Assembly: GCA_965153355.1 (NCBI GenBank)
Contig: OZ231128.1
Span: 2,356,001-2,420,000 of the forward strand
Direction of reading: 5' to 3'
Source: Flaccisagitta enflata
Taxonomy: Eukaryota > Chaetognatha > Sagittoidea > Aphragmophora
DNA length: 64,000 bases
Made by a program: the position numbers and the translations under genes. Within the stretch, counting starts at the first letter, position 1, and each line of letters begins with the position of its first letter. Shown here in pieces: positions 1 through 9,954 of the stretch. The notes beneath the pieces are model-generated. The model was not told where the DNA came from and did no database searches. It was given only the letters and a program-made list of their open reading frames with translations.

Positions 1-194
1 ACATCGGTAGGCGAATTCGGTTCCATGTGTGGCCAAAAATCATCGTCGCACGGGGCCAAGACGGAACACAAAGACGAGTCGGGCGGGGAGGAACACAAGT
101 ATACAGTGGGTGAATGTGCTTGAAGAGGCGGAGGTGTATCCTGCGGCTCTGGCGTAGACACGATGACAATATTGCCAGTCTCGTTTTCGTCCAT
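1..194 (-). CDS. Partial ORF of the virus-like island, 5' part only
   Basis: An ATG at 194 opens a frame that stays open to the window edge (64 codons). The product is acidic at its N terminus and rich in Pro and Ser, with no motif I recognise. It lies on the same strand as the cysteine-signature gene array, downstream of it, after a T-rich spacer (195-357) with short CTTT runs. It has a higher GC content than the array genes. It is probably the next gene of the same island, but it is truncated by the window and could be unrelated. Confidence 0.4.
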   Translation of the reverse strand, partial: MDENETGNIVIVSTPEPQDTPPPLQAHSPTVYLCSSPPDSSLCSVLAPCDDDFWPHMEPNSPTD

Positions 195-357
195 GTTTCT
201 TTTTTTTACTTTTCCTTATGTTTTATTTCTTTCTTTCTTTCTTTTATGAGTTTCTTTTGATTTTTTCTAGTTTTTAAGTAGTAGTTTTTTTCTAAATTAG
301 GCCTGAAATATTGGGTTAATGTAAAAAAATGACGGATCATTAAGAGAGAAACGTAAG

Positions 358-1278
358 TTATACAAGTTTATATTGCTCAGTCGCCTCCAAAAAAACTCGG
401 CGAATTAAACGTCTATAAAATAGCTTCATTTCAGATACTATTTCTTTATCTATATATCTAAATTCACCATTAACTAACTTCCAGTTCTTATACGCTTTTT
501 CAATACAATAAGAGCTGTATTGATTGCTACGATTTACACGAGAGGCAGAAACAGCTATAAAACTACTAGTTTTGAAATTGTAGTCAAAGGCCAAGTATGT
601 CAAATTTTGTTTAACAATAGCCAAAAAGGGCAAAATTACATTATTATAAAAAAATGGGATGAATAAGCCAATTTCGCCCTTTTCCCATTTTTTTCGTTGG
701 TCAGATGTAGGAATAAAACAAGAAGAATCGGAGAAACATCCACAAAAATAATTTGACTCGATGTCAGTCCCATCGGGCATTTTGGGTTTTGTGAAAAATC
801 TAGTATTATGACATAAGCCACAACAAAGGCCTACTTCATAAAGAGCCATTAAGTCATTTGTAAGAGGGACATCAGTAAGGGGTAAAAGAGAGGAAGAATG
901 CGCGTACCAAGTGTAAGTCGATTTGGCTGTAAGAATATTTCTAAAATTTTTTTTTATGATCCAATCTAAATAATCATCGTGAATAGTAGACTTTAAATCA
1001 AGCCAGCATTCAAGATCATACCAATAATCTCCACAGGCTTTTTTTATCTTATCATAGTTCAAAATATGATTTTTATACCTGCCAAAAGCATAATCACTTT
1101 GAAGTTGCCTATGACAAGCCGCCTCATTAAAACATTCATGGGACAAAGGAGGGTCTCTTTTTAACCCCTCTTTAGGGTAACAAAAAACATTATGTTCCAT
1201 TGGATAATGCGCATTATAGCTACGCCAGGTTTCTTGCCATCTGGTAAAGTGCCAGTTACCTTGCCAGCTTTGTGACAT
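358..1278 (-). CDS. Cysteine-signature family protein A (virus-like island)
   Basis: An intronless ORF of 306 residues if read from the ATG at 1278; an in-frame ATG at 1338 overlaps the upstream gene and is less likely. I do not recognise a named family. In its second half it carries a CCGLC then CGC cluster, the C-x-G-x-C ... C-x-C signature shared with four neighbouring genes, and a C-terminal segment (RRLIRRVFLEATEQ) matching the MRK-FL end of genes B and C. It lacks the terminal PPVCR motif of B and C. No signal peptide or membrane helix is evident. It sits 16 bp after the stop of gene B. The function is unknown; the paired Cys motifs suggest metal binding (inference). Confidence 0.7.
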   Translation of the reverse strand: MSQSWQGNWHFTRWQETWRSYNAHYPMEHNVFCYPKEGLKRDPPLSHECFNEAACHRQLQSDYAFGRYKNHILNYDKIKKACGDYWYDLECWLDLKSTIHDDYLDWIIKKNFRNILTAKSTYTWYAHSSSLLPLTDVPLTNDLMALYEVGLCCGLCHNTRFFTKPKMPDGTDIESNYFCGCFSDSSCFIPTSDQRKKWEKGEIGLFIPFFYNNVILPFLAIVKQNLTYLAFDYNFKTSSFIAVSASRVNRSNQYSSYCIEKAYKNWKLVNGEFRYIDKEIVSEMKLFYRRLIRRVFLEATEQYKLV

Positions 1279-1294
1279 TTTTTTTAGTGGGGGG

Positions 1295-2278
1295 TTACCT
1301 ACAAACAGGAGGAAACTCGGTGAAATTGTTTTTTTCAATTAAGCCAGCTTTAATCAAAAACGACTTTCGCATAAAATAGCGAAAATGAGAAACAACGTCA
1401 AATTTTATTTTCATAAAATTATTTCTATTTTCATGTCTAAATAAGTCATAGCTGGCTTGTATGTCGATATTTGGATAAGCTTGATTGAGCCATCTTACAA
1501 ATTCAGTCAAAATTTGAGCATACTCGCTCAATACCATAAAATGTTTCCATCCATGTCTTTGACCTTGAGCATTCTCCTTGTTATATACTTTTAAAAATCT
1601 TGTAAATGCAGGTGCGCAATCTTCTCTATATTTATTTCCAGCCGGGCTTATATAACAGCCACACACGATGTGAGAGTCTGCTAAGTCATCATCGTAGATG
1701 CAGCGACCAACACAAATATTAAAATTTGTCAAAAGACAATCCATAGAGGTTCTCTTTACAAGGGGAGACTTGACAATGGGCTGAATGCAAACAGGATCAC
1801 AACTGACCAACGTTGGATCATAGCATTTTTCACATGGTTTTACGGCAAAAACATCAAAAAATTTTTTTTTCATAAACGCATCCAGGTAGTCGTGATAATA
1901 ATTGGCATGGCGTATAGTTTTGTCTTGTTCTTCAAAAGTAATAGAATGGTCATAAAGCCATATTTTTTTCCAAGGGGCTATAATTTCTTTATGATAATCA
2001 TATGTTTCAGTGGGCAGATACGCCCCTATTTTTTTGGCGTATGCGTCATGATCTGGGCAACAGATAATTTCCTGGCCATCATTCGCTTCGTCTTTGTAAA
2101 CGGATTCCTTGGTAAATTTTCTTAAATAATTTTCTTGGCCCAATTCATATTCTTCGTCATAATACTCGTCGTCGTCACAGTATAAATCAATGTAGTCACT
2201 GTTGTTGTCGTCGTCGTCGTTGTTGGTATTAGTGTTATTAGTATAATTTAAATACATAGTGCAAATTAAATTCCCCAC
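1295..2278 (-). CDS. Cysteine-signature family protein B (virus-like island)
   Basis: An intronless 327-residue ORF, one of five paralogues. The first 50 residues are Asn/Asp-rich, and the codons for this stretch form an imperfect GTT/GTC repeat. Then come a CEKC motif, a VKSPLV block, a CVGRC motif near residue 190, CGC followed by SPA, and a C-terminal block ending FPPVCR. Gene C shares the order CxxC, VKSP, C-x-G-x-C, CGC-SPA, WL-Q-YP, MRK-FL and PPVCR, so these two are the closest pair. It lies 26 bp downstream of gene C. There is no membrane segment. The function is unknown; a Cys-rich structural or metal-binding role is only inferred. Confidence 0.75.
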   Translation of the reverse strand: MGNLICTMYLNYTNNTNTNNDDDDNNSDYIDLYCDDDEYYDEEYELGQENYLRKFTKESVYKDEANDGQEIICCPDHDAYAKKIGAYLPTETYDYHKEIIAPWKKIWLYDHSITFEEQDKTIRHANYYHDYLDAFMKKKFFDVFAVKPCEKCYDPTLVSCDPVCIQPIVKSPLVKRTSMDCLLTNFNICVGRCIYDDDLADSHIVCGCYISPAGNKYREDCAPAFTRFLKVYNKENAQGQRHGWKHFMVLSEYAQILTEFVRWLNQAYPNIDIQASYDLFRHENRNNFMKIKFDVVSHFRYFMRKSFLIKAGLIEKNNFTEFPPVCR

Positions 2279-2304
2279 TTTAACAAATTTCAGAGAGCCA
2301 ACAA

Positions 2305-3078
2305 TTATCTACAGACCGGAGGATACTCATCATAGCTTTGACTATCTGAAAGCCCAGTTTCTTCCAAAAAAACCTTCCTTAACATCAATCGAAATGTCAT
2401 TGTAACATCAAACCTTATTTTTTGAAATTCTGGATGTTTGTTTTTAAACATGGAATATGGCTGATAAATTTCAAGACTGGGATATTTTTGAGTGAGCCAT
2501 TTTAGAAATTGCTTTAAAATTTCAGCATATCTAGGAATGATCAAATAGACATACGGTTTATTGAAAGCATGACTGTAAACATCATAATTGCTTGAATTAT
2601 AGGTCACTAGGCTATCTTGAATCTTTTCAGAAAAGCTACGGCAGTATTTGTCGCTTGCAGGGGAATGAAGACACCCACAGGCGACAGCATTTATAGTAAG
2701 CCCACGATCTCCTCTCTCACACTTGCCGATACAGATTTTAAAATTTGACAATATTTCACAACTTTTCCTGACATTTGAGACAACTGGGGATTTAACAGCA
2801 ACAGGTAGACAAGGAGGGTTGCAATTGGATATTTGAGGGGTGGGACATTCTTCACAAATTTTACTCGCAAATGATAGAAAAAATTTGCCTCGTATCATCT
2901 CGTCTAGATTATCCCATTGATAAGTGGCCCAATCCTGATTTGGATCTAGTCGACCTTGAGCATCGAGAAATGGCCATACTCCTAACCACGGACTTATAAT
3001 TTCAGGGTGATAAGTTTCAATTTCATGGGGTGTGTACTCGGCTATCTCTTCATTTCTTTTTTTCTTTTTAGGGGGCAT
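2305..3078 (-). CDS. Cysteine-signature family protein C (virus-like island)
   Basis: An intronless 257-residue ORF starting with a strongly basic MPPKKKKR segment that could act as a nuclear localisation or nucleic-acid-binding tail. It carries CEEC, a CNPPC pair, VKSPVV, CIGKC near residue 115, CGC with SPA, and the terminal YPPVCR shared with gene B. It is shorter than B mainly because it lacks the acidic N-terminal extension. It is followed by B after 26 bp and preceded by D after about 125 bp. No known domain is recognised. Tight spacing and a shared strand suggest co-expression with its neighbours. Confidence 0.75.
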   Translation of the reverse strand: MPPKKKKRNEEIAEYTPHEIETYHPEIISPWLGVWPFLDAQGRLDPNQDWATYQWDNLDEMIRGKFFLSFASKICEECPTPQISNCNPPCLPVAVKSPVVSNVRKSCEILSNFKICIGKCERGDRGLTINAVACGCLHSPASDKYCRSFSEKIQDSLVTYNSSNYDVYSHAFNKPYVYLIIPRYAEILKQFLKWLTQKYPSLEIYQPYSMFKNKHPEFQKIRFDVTMTFRLMLRKVFLEETGLSDSQSYDEYPPVCR

Positions 3079-3203
3079 TTTTTAATCATAAGCACTCAAG
3101 TCTAAACTCGCTGCTTGATCAGTTGAAAAGTAGGGGAAGGGGAAAGTAAGGGAGAGGGGCTAGGGGGAAGGCAAGGGAAATAGGGCGTATATGACCTTGT
3201 TTT

Positions 3204-3776
3204 TTAGGCGTCAAAATCGAAATTGGCCCAATCGATAAAATCGATAGTGCGAAACTCAAAAAAAAAGTTTCGATCGAAATAAAGGTTGTAAAACATGTCA
3301 AAAGAGATATGATTAATGTCTATCAGGCCTTTCGATATAAGATGCTTTTGTCGACTTTGACGGAGAAAATGGAAATAAATTTGAGCAAATTGTTTTCTCC
3401 AAACTTTTAGAATAGGGTGCACACGACCAAAAAAGCGAACATTCATGACATGATTAAACAACCTGTAAGACATTCTTCGCTTTGCTTTTAGAAAATTCTT
3501 GACTATTAGGTAGTAGTCTTTAGGTACTATATTTGATTTTCCTATCGTCTCACAGTCACAAAAGTCGTATTGAAAATTGCATGATCCTTGGCAGAGTAAA
3601 ATTTGATTCAAATTCCGATAGTATACAGTAAATTCAGTCCAATCTTGAAATAGGGGGCTGTCATCTGTACTAGAACGAAGGGGTCGGTCGGCCTTAATAT
3701 CTTGGGCATCCTCATCATCACTGTCATCGTAACTGTCATGTTTAAAACTCAATAGGCTCAAAATTTCTTTCCCCAT
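3204..3776 (-). CDS. Cysteine-signature family protein D (virus-like island)
   Basis: An intronless 190-residue ORF, the shortest family member. It keeps CQGSC followed by CDC in the middle, then a basic, aromatic-rich stretch (KAKRRMSYRLF) and a C-terminal helix-like region. The first 30 residues are acidic (DDSDDED). It lacks the upstream CxxC and VKSP blocks of B and C, so it is either a minimal version or a diverged one. It lies 12 bp after the stop of gene E. The function is unknown. Confidence 0.7.
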   Translation of the reverse strand: MGKEILSLLSFKHDSYDDSDDEDAQDIKADRPLRSSTDDSPLFQDWTEFTVYYRNLNQILLCQGSCNFQYDFCDCETIGKSNIVPKDYYLIVKNFLKAKRRMSYRLFNHVMNVRFFGRVHPILKVWRKQFAQIYFHFLRQSRQKHLISKGLIDINHISFDMFYNLYFDRNFFFEFRTIDFIDWANFDFDA

Positions 3777-3788
3777 AGTGCTAAATGT

Positions 3789-4305
3789 CTATTGACCCAT
3801 AGGATATTGGAAAACATAACGGCTTGGTGTCATACGACGATATTTCACGGTTCTTTTGTCATTTTCAGGGCAATGAACTCTAGTCATCCAATATTGGGGA
3901 TAGTGTCTTTCTTCGTACCAGTGGCTAGATGATAAATGTTTCCTTTTATTTTGATAAAAAGCCGCATGGGCTTTTCTAAATCGTTGTCTCAATTGCTCAA
4001 TAAAAAATGGTCTATTGCTTATATCTTCAAGTTTCATCGACAAACTGAAAGTTTTTTCAACTTCTAATGTTCTAATAAAGCCCATACACAAGTCAAAATA
4101 ATCAATTCCCACACCTCCACCTATTCTGGGTGTGGTTTCCGGTGAATGAAATGAGCAATCACATAAAACATGTTCACTCGGTACACGCCACTGCCATGGT
4201 TTTTGACAGCGTCCTACACAAAAAACATTTTTTAAAATCTGATGATCTCTAATATGATTTGGAAAAATAACAAATTTTGGGCGTACAGCTGTAGAACTAA
4301 GTTCA
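3789..4305 (-). pseudogene. Cysteine-signature family gene E, 3' part, split by a hAT insertion
   Basis: This is the larger, C-terminal part of the fifth paralogue, with CVGRC then CDC and an SPE motif as in the other members, and a basic C-terminal third. Its reading frame continues across 4306 only into transposon sequence. The N-terminal part lies 4.9 kb away at 9210-9291. Counting the 8-bp target duplication once, the two parts add to 591 nt, a multiple of three (196 residues), so apart from the insertion the gene looks undamaged. The insertion must therefore be younger than the arrival of the island or not long past loss of selection. Any product made now would be truncated. Confidence 0.75.
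4298..4305. repeat. Left 8-bp target-site duplication of hAT element
   Basis: TAAGTTCA directly precedes the CAGGG terminus at 4306 and is repeated exactly at 9210-9217, after the other terminus. Eight-bp duplications are the hallmark of hAT transposition. Confidence 0.9.
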
Positions 4306-4389
4306 CAGGGCTGCAGAAAGTGGCCGAGCACGCGAGCGGCGCTCGTAGGAAGCAAGCAAGGCCAGTAGGAAGGAGGAGGCAGGCGGAAG

Positions 4390-4626
4390 AAAACAAGGTC
4401 ATTAGACCTAAGTCGCGTGCGTCAGCACTTTCAAAAAATGTCAGGCAGACAGACAGACAAACAATTTTTTTTCTTCAAAAAAATACAATTTAAAAGGCTA
4501 ATTACTCCACAAAGTTTCTTTTCTACCATTAAGAGACATAAAAACGCTGTAAAAAGCCTTTAAAACAGTTTTGTGACGGACCGACCGACCAACCGACGGA
4601 AAAGTGGCTTATAGAGTCGCGTAGCA
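4390..4626 (-). repeat. Hairpin-headed dispersed repeat, decayed copy inside the hAT element
   Basis: Read on the minus strand, the 5' end (about 4626-4605) keeps GCTACGCGACT followed by CTATAAG and a GTCGGTCG tract; the 3' end (4420-4390) has GCACGCGACT followed by a tail nearly identical to that of the copy ending near 53,850. The first stem arm is lost. Confidence 0.5.
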
Positions 4627-4877
4627 TGATGACGTAAGCCTTTGGAGCATGACGGCCTGTCGATTTGTTGATCCCCCTCAGCCTGGGAGAGGGTCTTTTG
4701 AACCCTCATCGAGTTATCATCCTATAACCACACGTCACAAGTATTCTATGTAGCTATACTTACTGTGCATCGATTCAAAGTTCACTCCATCGTGTGAATC
4801 CACTACATTCATTACTTCGCATTTTTCTCCCTGATAAAGAAAGTATAGATATGAAGTGAAGCTGTTTTACTTATACG

Positions 4878-4880
<3 letters not shown>

Positions 4881-4927
<47 letters not shown>
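4881..4927. repeat. (CT)n microsatellite
   Basis: An uninterrupted CT dinucleotide run inside the hAT element. Confidence 0.95.
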
Positions 4928-4932
<5 letters not shown>

Positions 4933-5484
4933 CCCATCCTCCCGCGGCATTGTCATCAAATCGCATTTACCGTATTTTCAGCAGTTGAAGGCGCCGTCGA
5001 GGATGACCAAACCGTTGAGCACGCAGCTAGCAAAAAAATCGGTGTTGTCACGTAGGATAGTCGCTTATGCAACGTCATCATCACGATGCACCTATGGATT
5101 ACCGTCACAAGTGCTAGTAGCGGATAGAAAAAAAAATCAATATTCTTAAGTTGGCTACAGGCATTAAATCACTCAGTCTTAAGATTCTATGCCGGAATTG
5201 TAACACTTGTTTACAAAGATGGGAATACATTTTCGTCAATTCTAATACTGTATTGTTGATGTTATTAACCAACGTCGCGATATTTCTGGGCTGGTAGAAA
5301 ACCGTCGTCGAATCAACGAGGAATGGTAGATGCCATATAGATGGTACCATGTATACGACGGCCACCACCGGATTAGGGCGGGGCTCTTCGTGACGCAAAT
5401 GGCTTAATTGAGCCTACGGCTCCACACTGCAGCGTCACCAGGGCCATCAACAACATCGCTCCTAACCACCTTAGTCACAATTCC

Positions 5485-6589
5485 GTGAGAGGGGTGATGA
5501 GGTTGGAAGCATCGGGCCAAAAACTGGCTAGAGAGGAGACGGAGGTGGTCACTAACGCGAAGAACTTGGGCATCAGCGTGAAGACGCTCGATGCCCTTAT
5601 ACGAATGTTTGCTGACGACACGAAGGTGGCGCTGAAAATGGAAAGCGCGGCGGACGGAATGAAGATGCAGCAGATAATAAACAATCTCGTGGAATGGGCC
5701 GATAAATGGGCGATGAGCTTCAACGCCGCCAAATGCAAAATTTTGCATGTTGGAAGGAATAACCCTAGAAATGAGTACACGATGAAGAACGAAAAAATCG
5801 CGGAGGTGGAAGAGGAAAAGGACTTGGGAGTCTGGGTTGACACGACGCTGAAACCTAGCAAACAGTGTGCAGCAGCAGCAAAGGCGGCAAACTTTGGTCT
5901 TAGGCAAATGCAAATGGCATTTCATTACCGGACAAAAAACACACTGGTTCCGATCCCAAGCTCGAGTTCTCGGTGGCGGCTTGGAACCCATGGATGGAAA
6001 GAGACAAAAAAAGAGTTGGAAAAGGTACAGGAAAGAATGGTGGCTGTTCTCCGACGCAAGGGGGAACTCGTATGAAGAGTAGCTGAAAGACATAGGATTG
6101 ACGACGCTTGTAAGGAGAAGGGAAAGAGGGGACGCAATCGAGGCCTTCAAGACGCTGAATGGATTCAACCGAGTGAACAAGAACGAGTGGTTTGACATAG
6201 AAACTGACGACCAAAGACCAACACGGCGAAATGTGGTGATTGACGAGCGCGGGGAAACTAGGAGAAATAATGTCCTTAAGATAGAAAAATCCAGGCTGGA
6301 AGTAAGAAAACACTGTTTCAATGTCCGGGCGGCTAGGACATGGAATAGGAACGAGATTCCTGATGAGGTGCGGGAAAAAAAGACTGTGAATGGATTCAAA
6401 AACGCGTATGACAAGTGGAATAGTGAATCCCAACAAGAAGCGTAGTAGGAAACTTGCAACCAATAGGAAGAGAAGGAGAAAAAAAACAAAAAAAAACTAC
6501 TACGCAAATATCGGAGCGCAAAACGAGGCCCCCGCAATGCGAACAGGAGTTCGCCTAGGGGCGCTACAACCTTACCTTACCTTAGATGG
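5485..6589 (+). pseudogene. Broken non-LTR retrotransposon reverse transcriptase
   Basis: The frame from 5485 encodes the C-terminal half of a reverse transcriptase of the jockey/CR1 type: the catalytic FADDTK motif near residue 42, then WADKWAMSF, KCKILHVG and LGVWVD blocks, all characteristic of this class. The frame breaks near 6000-6080, with a shift and an in-frame stop, and homology resumes from about 6098 with RRRERGDAIEAFKTLNG and RAARTWNRNEIP, typical of the extreme C terminus of such proteins. The N-terminal RT and endonuclease domains are missing (5' truncation, usual for these elements). The copy ends near 6589 with a short CCTTA/CTTAC tail. It is nested inside the hAT element. 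Confidence 0.85.
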
Positions 6590-6918
6590 TCGATTGATGA
6601 GGTGGCGTGACATCCGAGAGCAAGGCGGAGGGCACGAGATTGGATTTTCTGAAGTCGCTCAATAGAGGTCTCCGAGTAGTTTGGGTACACAATTGGCGCA
6701 GCACACAATTGGCGCAGCGTAATCCAAAGAGGAGTATAGTACACGCTCTTGACTGAGTTTACAACAACGGGTTATTTTTTTCTGAGGCTCAATGTTGTTA
6801 TTTGAATGACGATATGAGACTCAAACCGTTGCTAAACTGTTGCTATTTTTTTCTCATCAATCTTCTAATGTAACGATTGATTAGGATGTCTGTACTATCA
6901 TTCCTTTTGCTGCTTTTT

Positions 6919-6960
6919 AGATGCGTCCGTCAGGACCGCATCTCTATAAGAGGGTCGGTC
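6919..6960 (+). repeat. Hairpin-headed dispersed repeat, AGATGC type
   Basis: AGATGCGTCC and GGACCGCATCT pair around a short loop (6919-6943), followed by CTATAAGAGGGTCGGTCCGTCCG. This is one of the dispersed hairpin family described under the findings. Confidence 0.6.
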
Positions 6961-7264
6961 CGTCCGTAACGCCTGTGCGAAAACCGCGTTTCTCAGCTGA
7001 TATAGGCCACGGTGAGATCCTGTACTGAATCTAATGATCAACAAACGTGTTTTGAGAGCCTCCACTTTTCTGTCTCTTCATCTGTCTGTCCATCGTTATC
7101 TCCATACATCTCACATATTTAGTCAATACACGCAGAGACACAGTCCGGACGCATCGTTGCCCGGTCGGGCTTGTTCAGGAACGAAAGGGATCCAGGGTAG
7201 GAATGAAATGAAGGAGAACCACCATTAACAAGCCCAACAGGCCAACAGTCGCGTGCTAAGTTAC

Positions 7265-7547
7265 ACAAAACTACACAACTTCATACTACACACAACTACA
7301 TAACTTCATACTACATACTTAACATACTACATACTTACTATATACTTACATACTACAAACATACTTACATACTTACATACTTACACAATTACATACTTAC
7401 CTTATTACATACTTACATATTTACATACTTACATACATACATACTTACATATTTACTCACATACTTACATACATACTACATACTTACATACTTACATACA
7501 TACTTACTTACATACATACTTACTTACATACATACTTACTTACATAC

Positions 7548-7578
<31 letters not shown>

Positions 7579-7616
7579 CATACATACGTACATACATACA
7601 TACATACATACATACA

Positions 7617-7647
<31 letters not shown>

Positions 7648-8175
7648 TTACTTACATACATACTTACATACTTACATACTTACATACCATACATACTTAC
7701 ATACTTACATACTTACATACTTACCTACATACTCACATACTTACATACTTACATACATACATACTTACTTACATATACTTACATACTTACATACTTACAT
7801 ACTTACATACTTACATACTTACATACTTACTTACATACTTACATACTTACATACTTACATACTTACCTACATACTTACATACTTACATACTTACATACTT
7901 ACATACATACTTACATACATACTTACATACATACTTACATACTTACCTACATGCTTACATACTTACATACTTACATACTTACATACTTACATTCTGACAT
8001 ACTGACATACTTACATACTTACATATATACTTACATATGTACATACTTACATACTTACATACTTACCTACATACTCACATATGTACATACTTACGTACTT
8101 ACTTACATACATACTTACATACTTACATACTTACCTACATACTCACATACTTACATACTATCTCTGAAAGTTACC
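7265..8175. repeat. Long ACTTACAT/CATA microsatellite tract
   Basis: About 900 bp of interleaved CATA and ACTTACAT units with point variants; no coding content despite an open frame within it. Confidence 0.95.
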
Positions 8176-8284
8176 TACTACAACCTCATACTACATAACT
8201 TCATACTACAACTACATACTTCATAACGTCTGTCCCAAAAAAAGTTACATTCTCAACCAATAACAAGTGCCCAATAAAAAGTTG

Positions 8285-8545
8285 ACAAAATACCCAAAAT
8301 ACCCAAAAATACCCAATGATACCCAAAAATACCCAAAAATACCCAAACTACTCAAAAACACCTAAAAATACCCATTTTTACTCAACAATACTCAAAAATA
8401 CCCAAAAGTACCCGATAATATATGAAAGTACCCTAAAATACCTTAAGTACCTAAAATAACTTAAGTACCCTAAAATACCCTGAAGTACCCTAAAGTACCC
8501 AGAAATACCCTAGAGTACCTTAAAATACCTTAAAAAACCTTAAAA
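8285..8545. repeat. ACCCAAAAAT-type decamer array
   Basis: Degenerate tandem copies of about 10 bp (ACCCAAAAAT, then CCCTAAAATA variants), grading into TACCTTAAA units, followed by an ACCGACCT run at 8570-8625. Confidence 0.85.
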
Positions 8546-8569
8546 AGTCATAATTTTAAAAACGTGACC

Positions 8570-8660
8570 TACCGACCGACCGACCTACCGACCTACCGAC
8601 CTACCGACCGACCTACCGACCGACACGGCAAGGTGTGGAGTCGCGTGCACGCGACTAAAA
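8570..8660 (-). repeat. Hairpin-headed dispersed repeat, AGTCGC type
   Basis: A perfect hairpin: AGTCGC (8639-8644), loop GTGCAC, GCGACT (8651-8656). The adjacent ACCGACCT run is the GTCGGT tract of the family read on the opposite strand. Confidence 0.7.
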
Positions 8661-8770
8661 ATGAATAAAAAAAAAGGATTGAAAAAGATAAAAGGATGGA
8701 AAAAATGAAGAAACATGATAGAAGATTTGTGACTGTCTGTCTGTTTTTCTATCTTTTTCTGTCTCTGCAA

Positions 8771-8831
<61 letters not shown>

Positions 8832-8835
8832 GAGA
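8771..8835. repeat. (CT)n microsatellite
   Basis: A CT run inside the hAT element, close to its right end. Confidence 0.95.
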
Positions 8836-9209
8836 TTCATTCAAAACAGAAAAGGATAGCAACACCAGATTGAAGCCAAATGAAAGTGCTTAAAACTTTT
8901 GAAATGGTTCAGAATCTAATAAGCTTTTAAAAAGATTTATTGGCAAAATGAACCATTCGAAAGTGAGTCTTTTTATAGCTGTGCAATAGAACTTTTTCTA
9001 ATGCATAAATCTTGTTCCTAATCAAATGTGAAAACTTCTGATAGATTTAAATACATTTCTTATCACTGTGCCAGTGATATAGTAAATTGATTTATTAAAA
9101 ACTTCAATATTCAAAAATCAAACTGACATGAAAATCCTACGCACTTCAATAGGAAGGTAGACACTGGCAAATTACGCTCGTAGGAAGCAAAATATTTTCT
9201 GCAGCCCTG

Positions 9210-9291
9210 TAAGTTCAGTTGGCTTTTCATCAACTAAATATGGCTCAATACTAAAAATAGAATTTGATTCAAAATTGACAGAAATCCCCAT
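9210..9291 (-). pseudogene. Cysteine-signature family gene E, 5' part
   Basis: This is the N-terminal coding part of the gene split by the 4306-9209 element, with its ATG at 9291. It starts 2 bp after the stop of the upstream gene (9294), the same tight spacing as in the rest of the array. It includes one copy of the 8-bp target duplication (9210-9217). Confidence 0.65.
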
Positions 9292-9293
9292 CT

Positions 9294-9935
9294 TTATAAT
9301 TCATCAAAGAGCTCATCAAGACTGTCTCGGTCATCCTCATTGTTAGGAGTTAGTCCTTGTCTTTGTTCTTGTTCTACATGTTCATGTGTAATGTTGGCCT
9401 GCAAAATTGGTCTGTTCAATCGTGAAATTGGTAAAGTTGACAAATTGTTAGTAGGTCTGTCAGTACGAGCATCCAATTCGCTAATGGCCTCGTCTATATC
9501 CAGTTCCGTTTGTGTGTTGAGGCCTTCTAAGGCTACTAAATTAATCTCTAAATCATTATCAACCAAATCTAACCACCGACATCGATCAAAATAAGAAACC
9601 ATTAAAAAATTAACTAATCTTTCAATTGAAAATGGCTTCCCTTGAGCCCTTAACCAACATGACAAATTGTCTATATGAACGACATGATTTCTATGATTAG
9701 GCTTAGTCAATAAAACCGCAGGTGGTAAAACTCGGTGCTGGATTCCATAACTACTTTTTGCTAAACGGAATTGTTCCTCTAATTCAGCCATAGACAATGC
9801 CGTATTTCTCTCCCCCCTTAAAAGCCGATTAAATTGAGCTGGGCTAAATTTTTTTGCCCCACATTCACAATAAAATCCGTTATAAAGTTTAGGTACTTGG
9901 TATTCATGCGTGTTTCCCTTAAATTCGACACCCAT
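9294..9935 (-). CDS. Unrecognised intronless ORF F of the virus-like island
   Basis: A 213-residue ORF without introns. Near residue 25 it has a CECG segment, a small Cys motif. A middle region is rich in hydrophobic and aromatic residues (LVNFLMVSYFDRCRWLDLV), and the C-terminal 60 residues are acidic and Gln-rich, ending DSLDELFDEL. It lies 19 bp after gene G and 2 bp before gene E, so it belongs to the same minus-strand array. No family is recognised and no signal peptide or membrane helix is clear. Confidence 0.65.
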   Translation of the reverse strand: MGVEFKGNTHEYQVPKLYNGFYCECGAKKFSPAQFNRLLRGERNTALSMAELEEQFRLAKSSYGIQHRVLPPAVLLTKPNHRNHVVHIDNLSCWLRAQGKPFSIERLVNFLMVSYFDRCRWLDLVDNDLEINLVALEGLNTQTELDIDEAISELDARTDRPTNNLSTLPISRLNRPILQANITHEHVEQEQRQGLTPNNEDDRDSLDELFDEL

Positions 9936-9954
9936 AGTGTAGTCGCATCATAGT

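Larger units (their letters stand above)
4306..9209. mobile_element. Non-autonomous hAT-type element, 4904 bp
   Basis: The termini are perfect 14-bp inverted repeats (CAGGGCTGCAGAAA at 4306-4319 and its complement at 9196-9209), flanked by the exact 8-bp duplication TAAGTTCA. The CAGGG start and 8-bp duplication are typical of the hAT superfamily. A subterminal motif CGCTCGTAGGAAGCAA occurs near both ends (about 4344 and 9174). I see no transposase. The interior holds a broken non-LTR reverse transcriptase, hairpin-headed repeats, about 900 bp of ACTTACAT-type microsatellite and a decamer array. It has split gene E of the island. Confidence 0.9.

Noticed and set aside
3204-4355. Bacterial operon interpretation of the minus-strand array
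   Set aside because: No ribosome binding sites ahead of the starts, and the surrounding host genes are spliced animal genes.
4242-4493. Plus-strand ORF over the left end of the hAT element
   Set aside because: It crosses the junction between gene E antisense and transposon sequence, so it cannot be an ancestral gene.
5404-6537. Minus-strand 377-residue ORF
   Set aside because: Antisense shadow of the reverse transcriptase relic, whose + strand frame has recognisable motifs.
7951-8226. Open frame across the CATA/ACTTACAT tract
   Set aside because: Pure repeat translation (Thr-Tyr-Leu-His periods); no coding signal outside the repeat.
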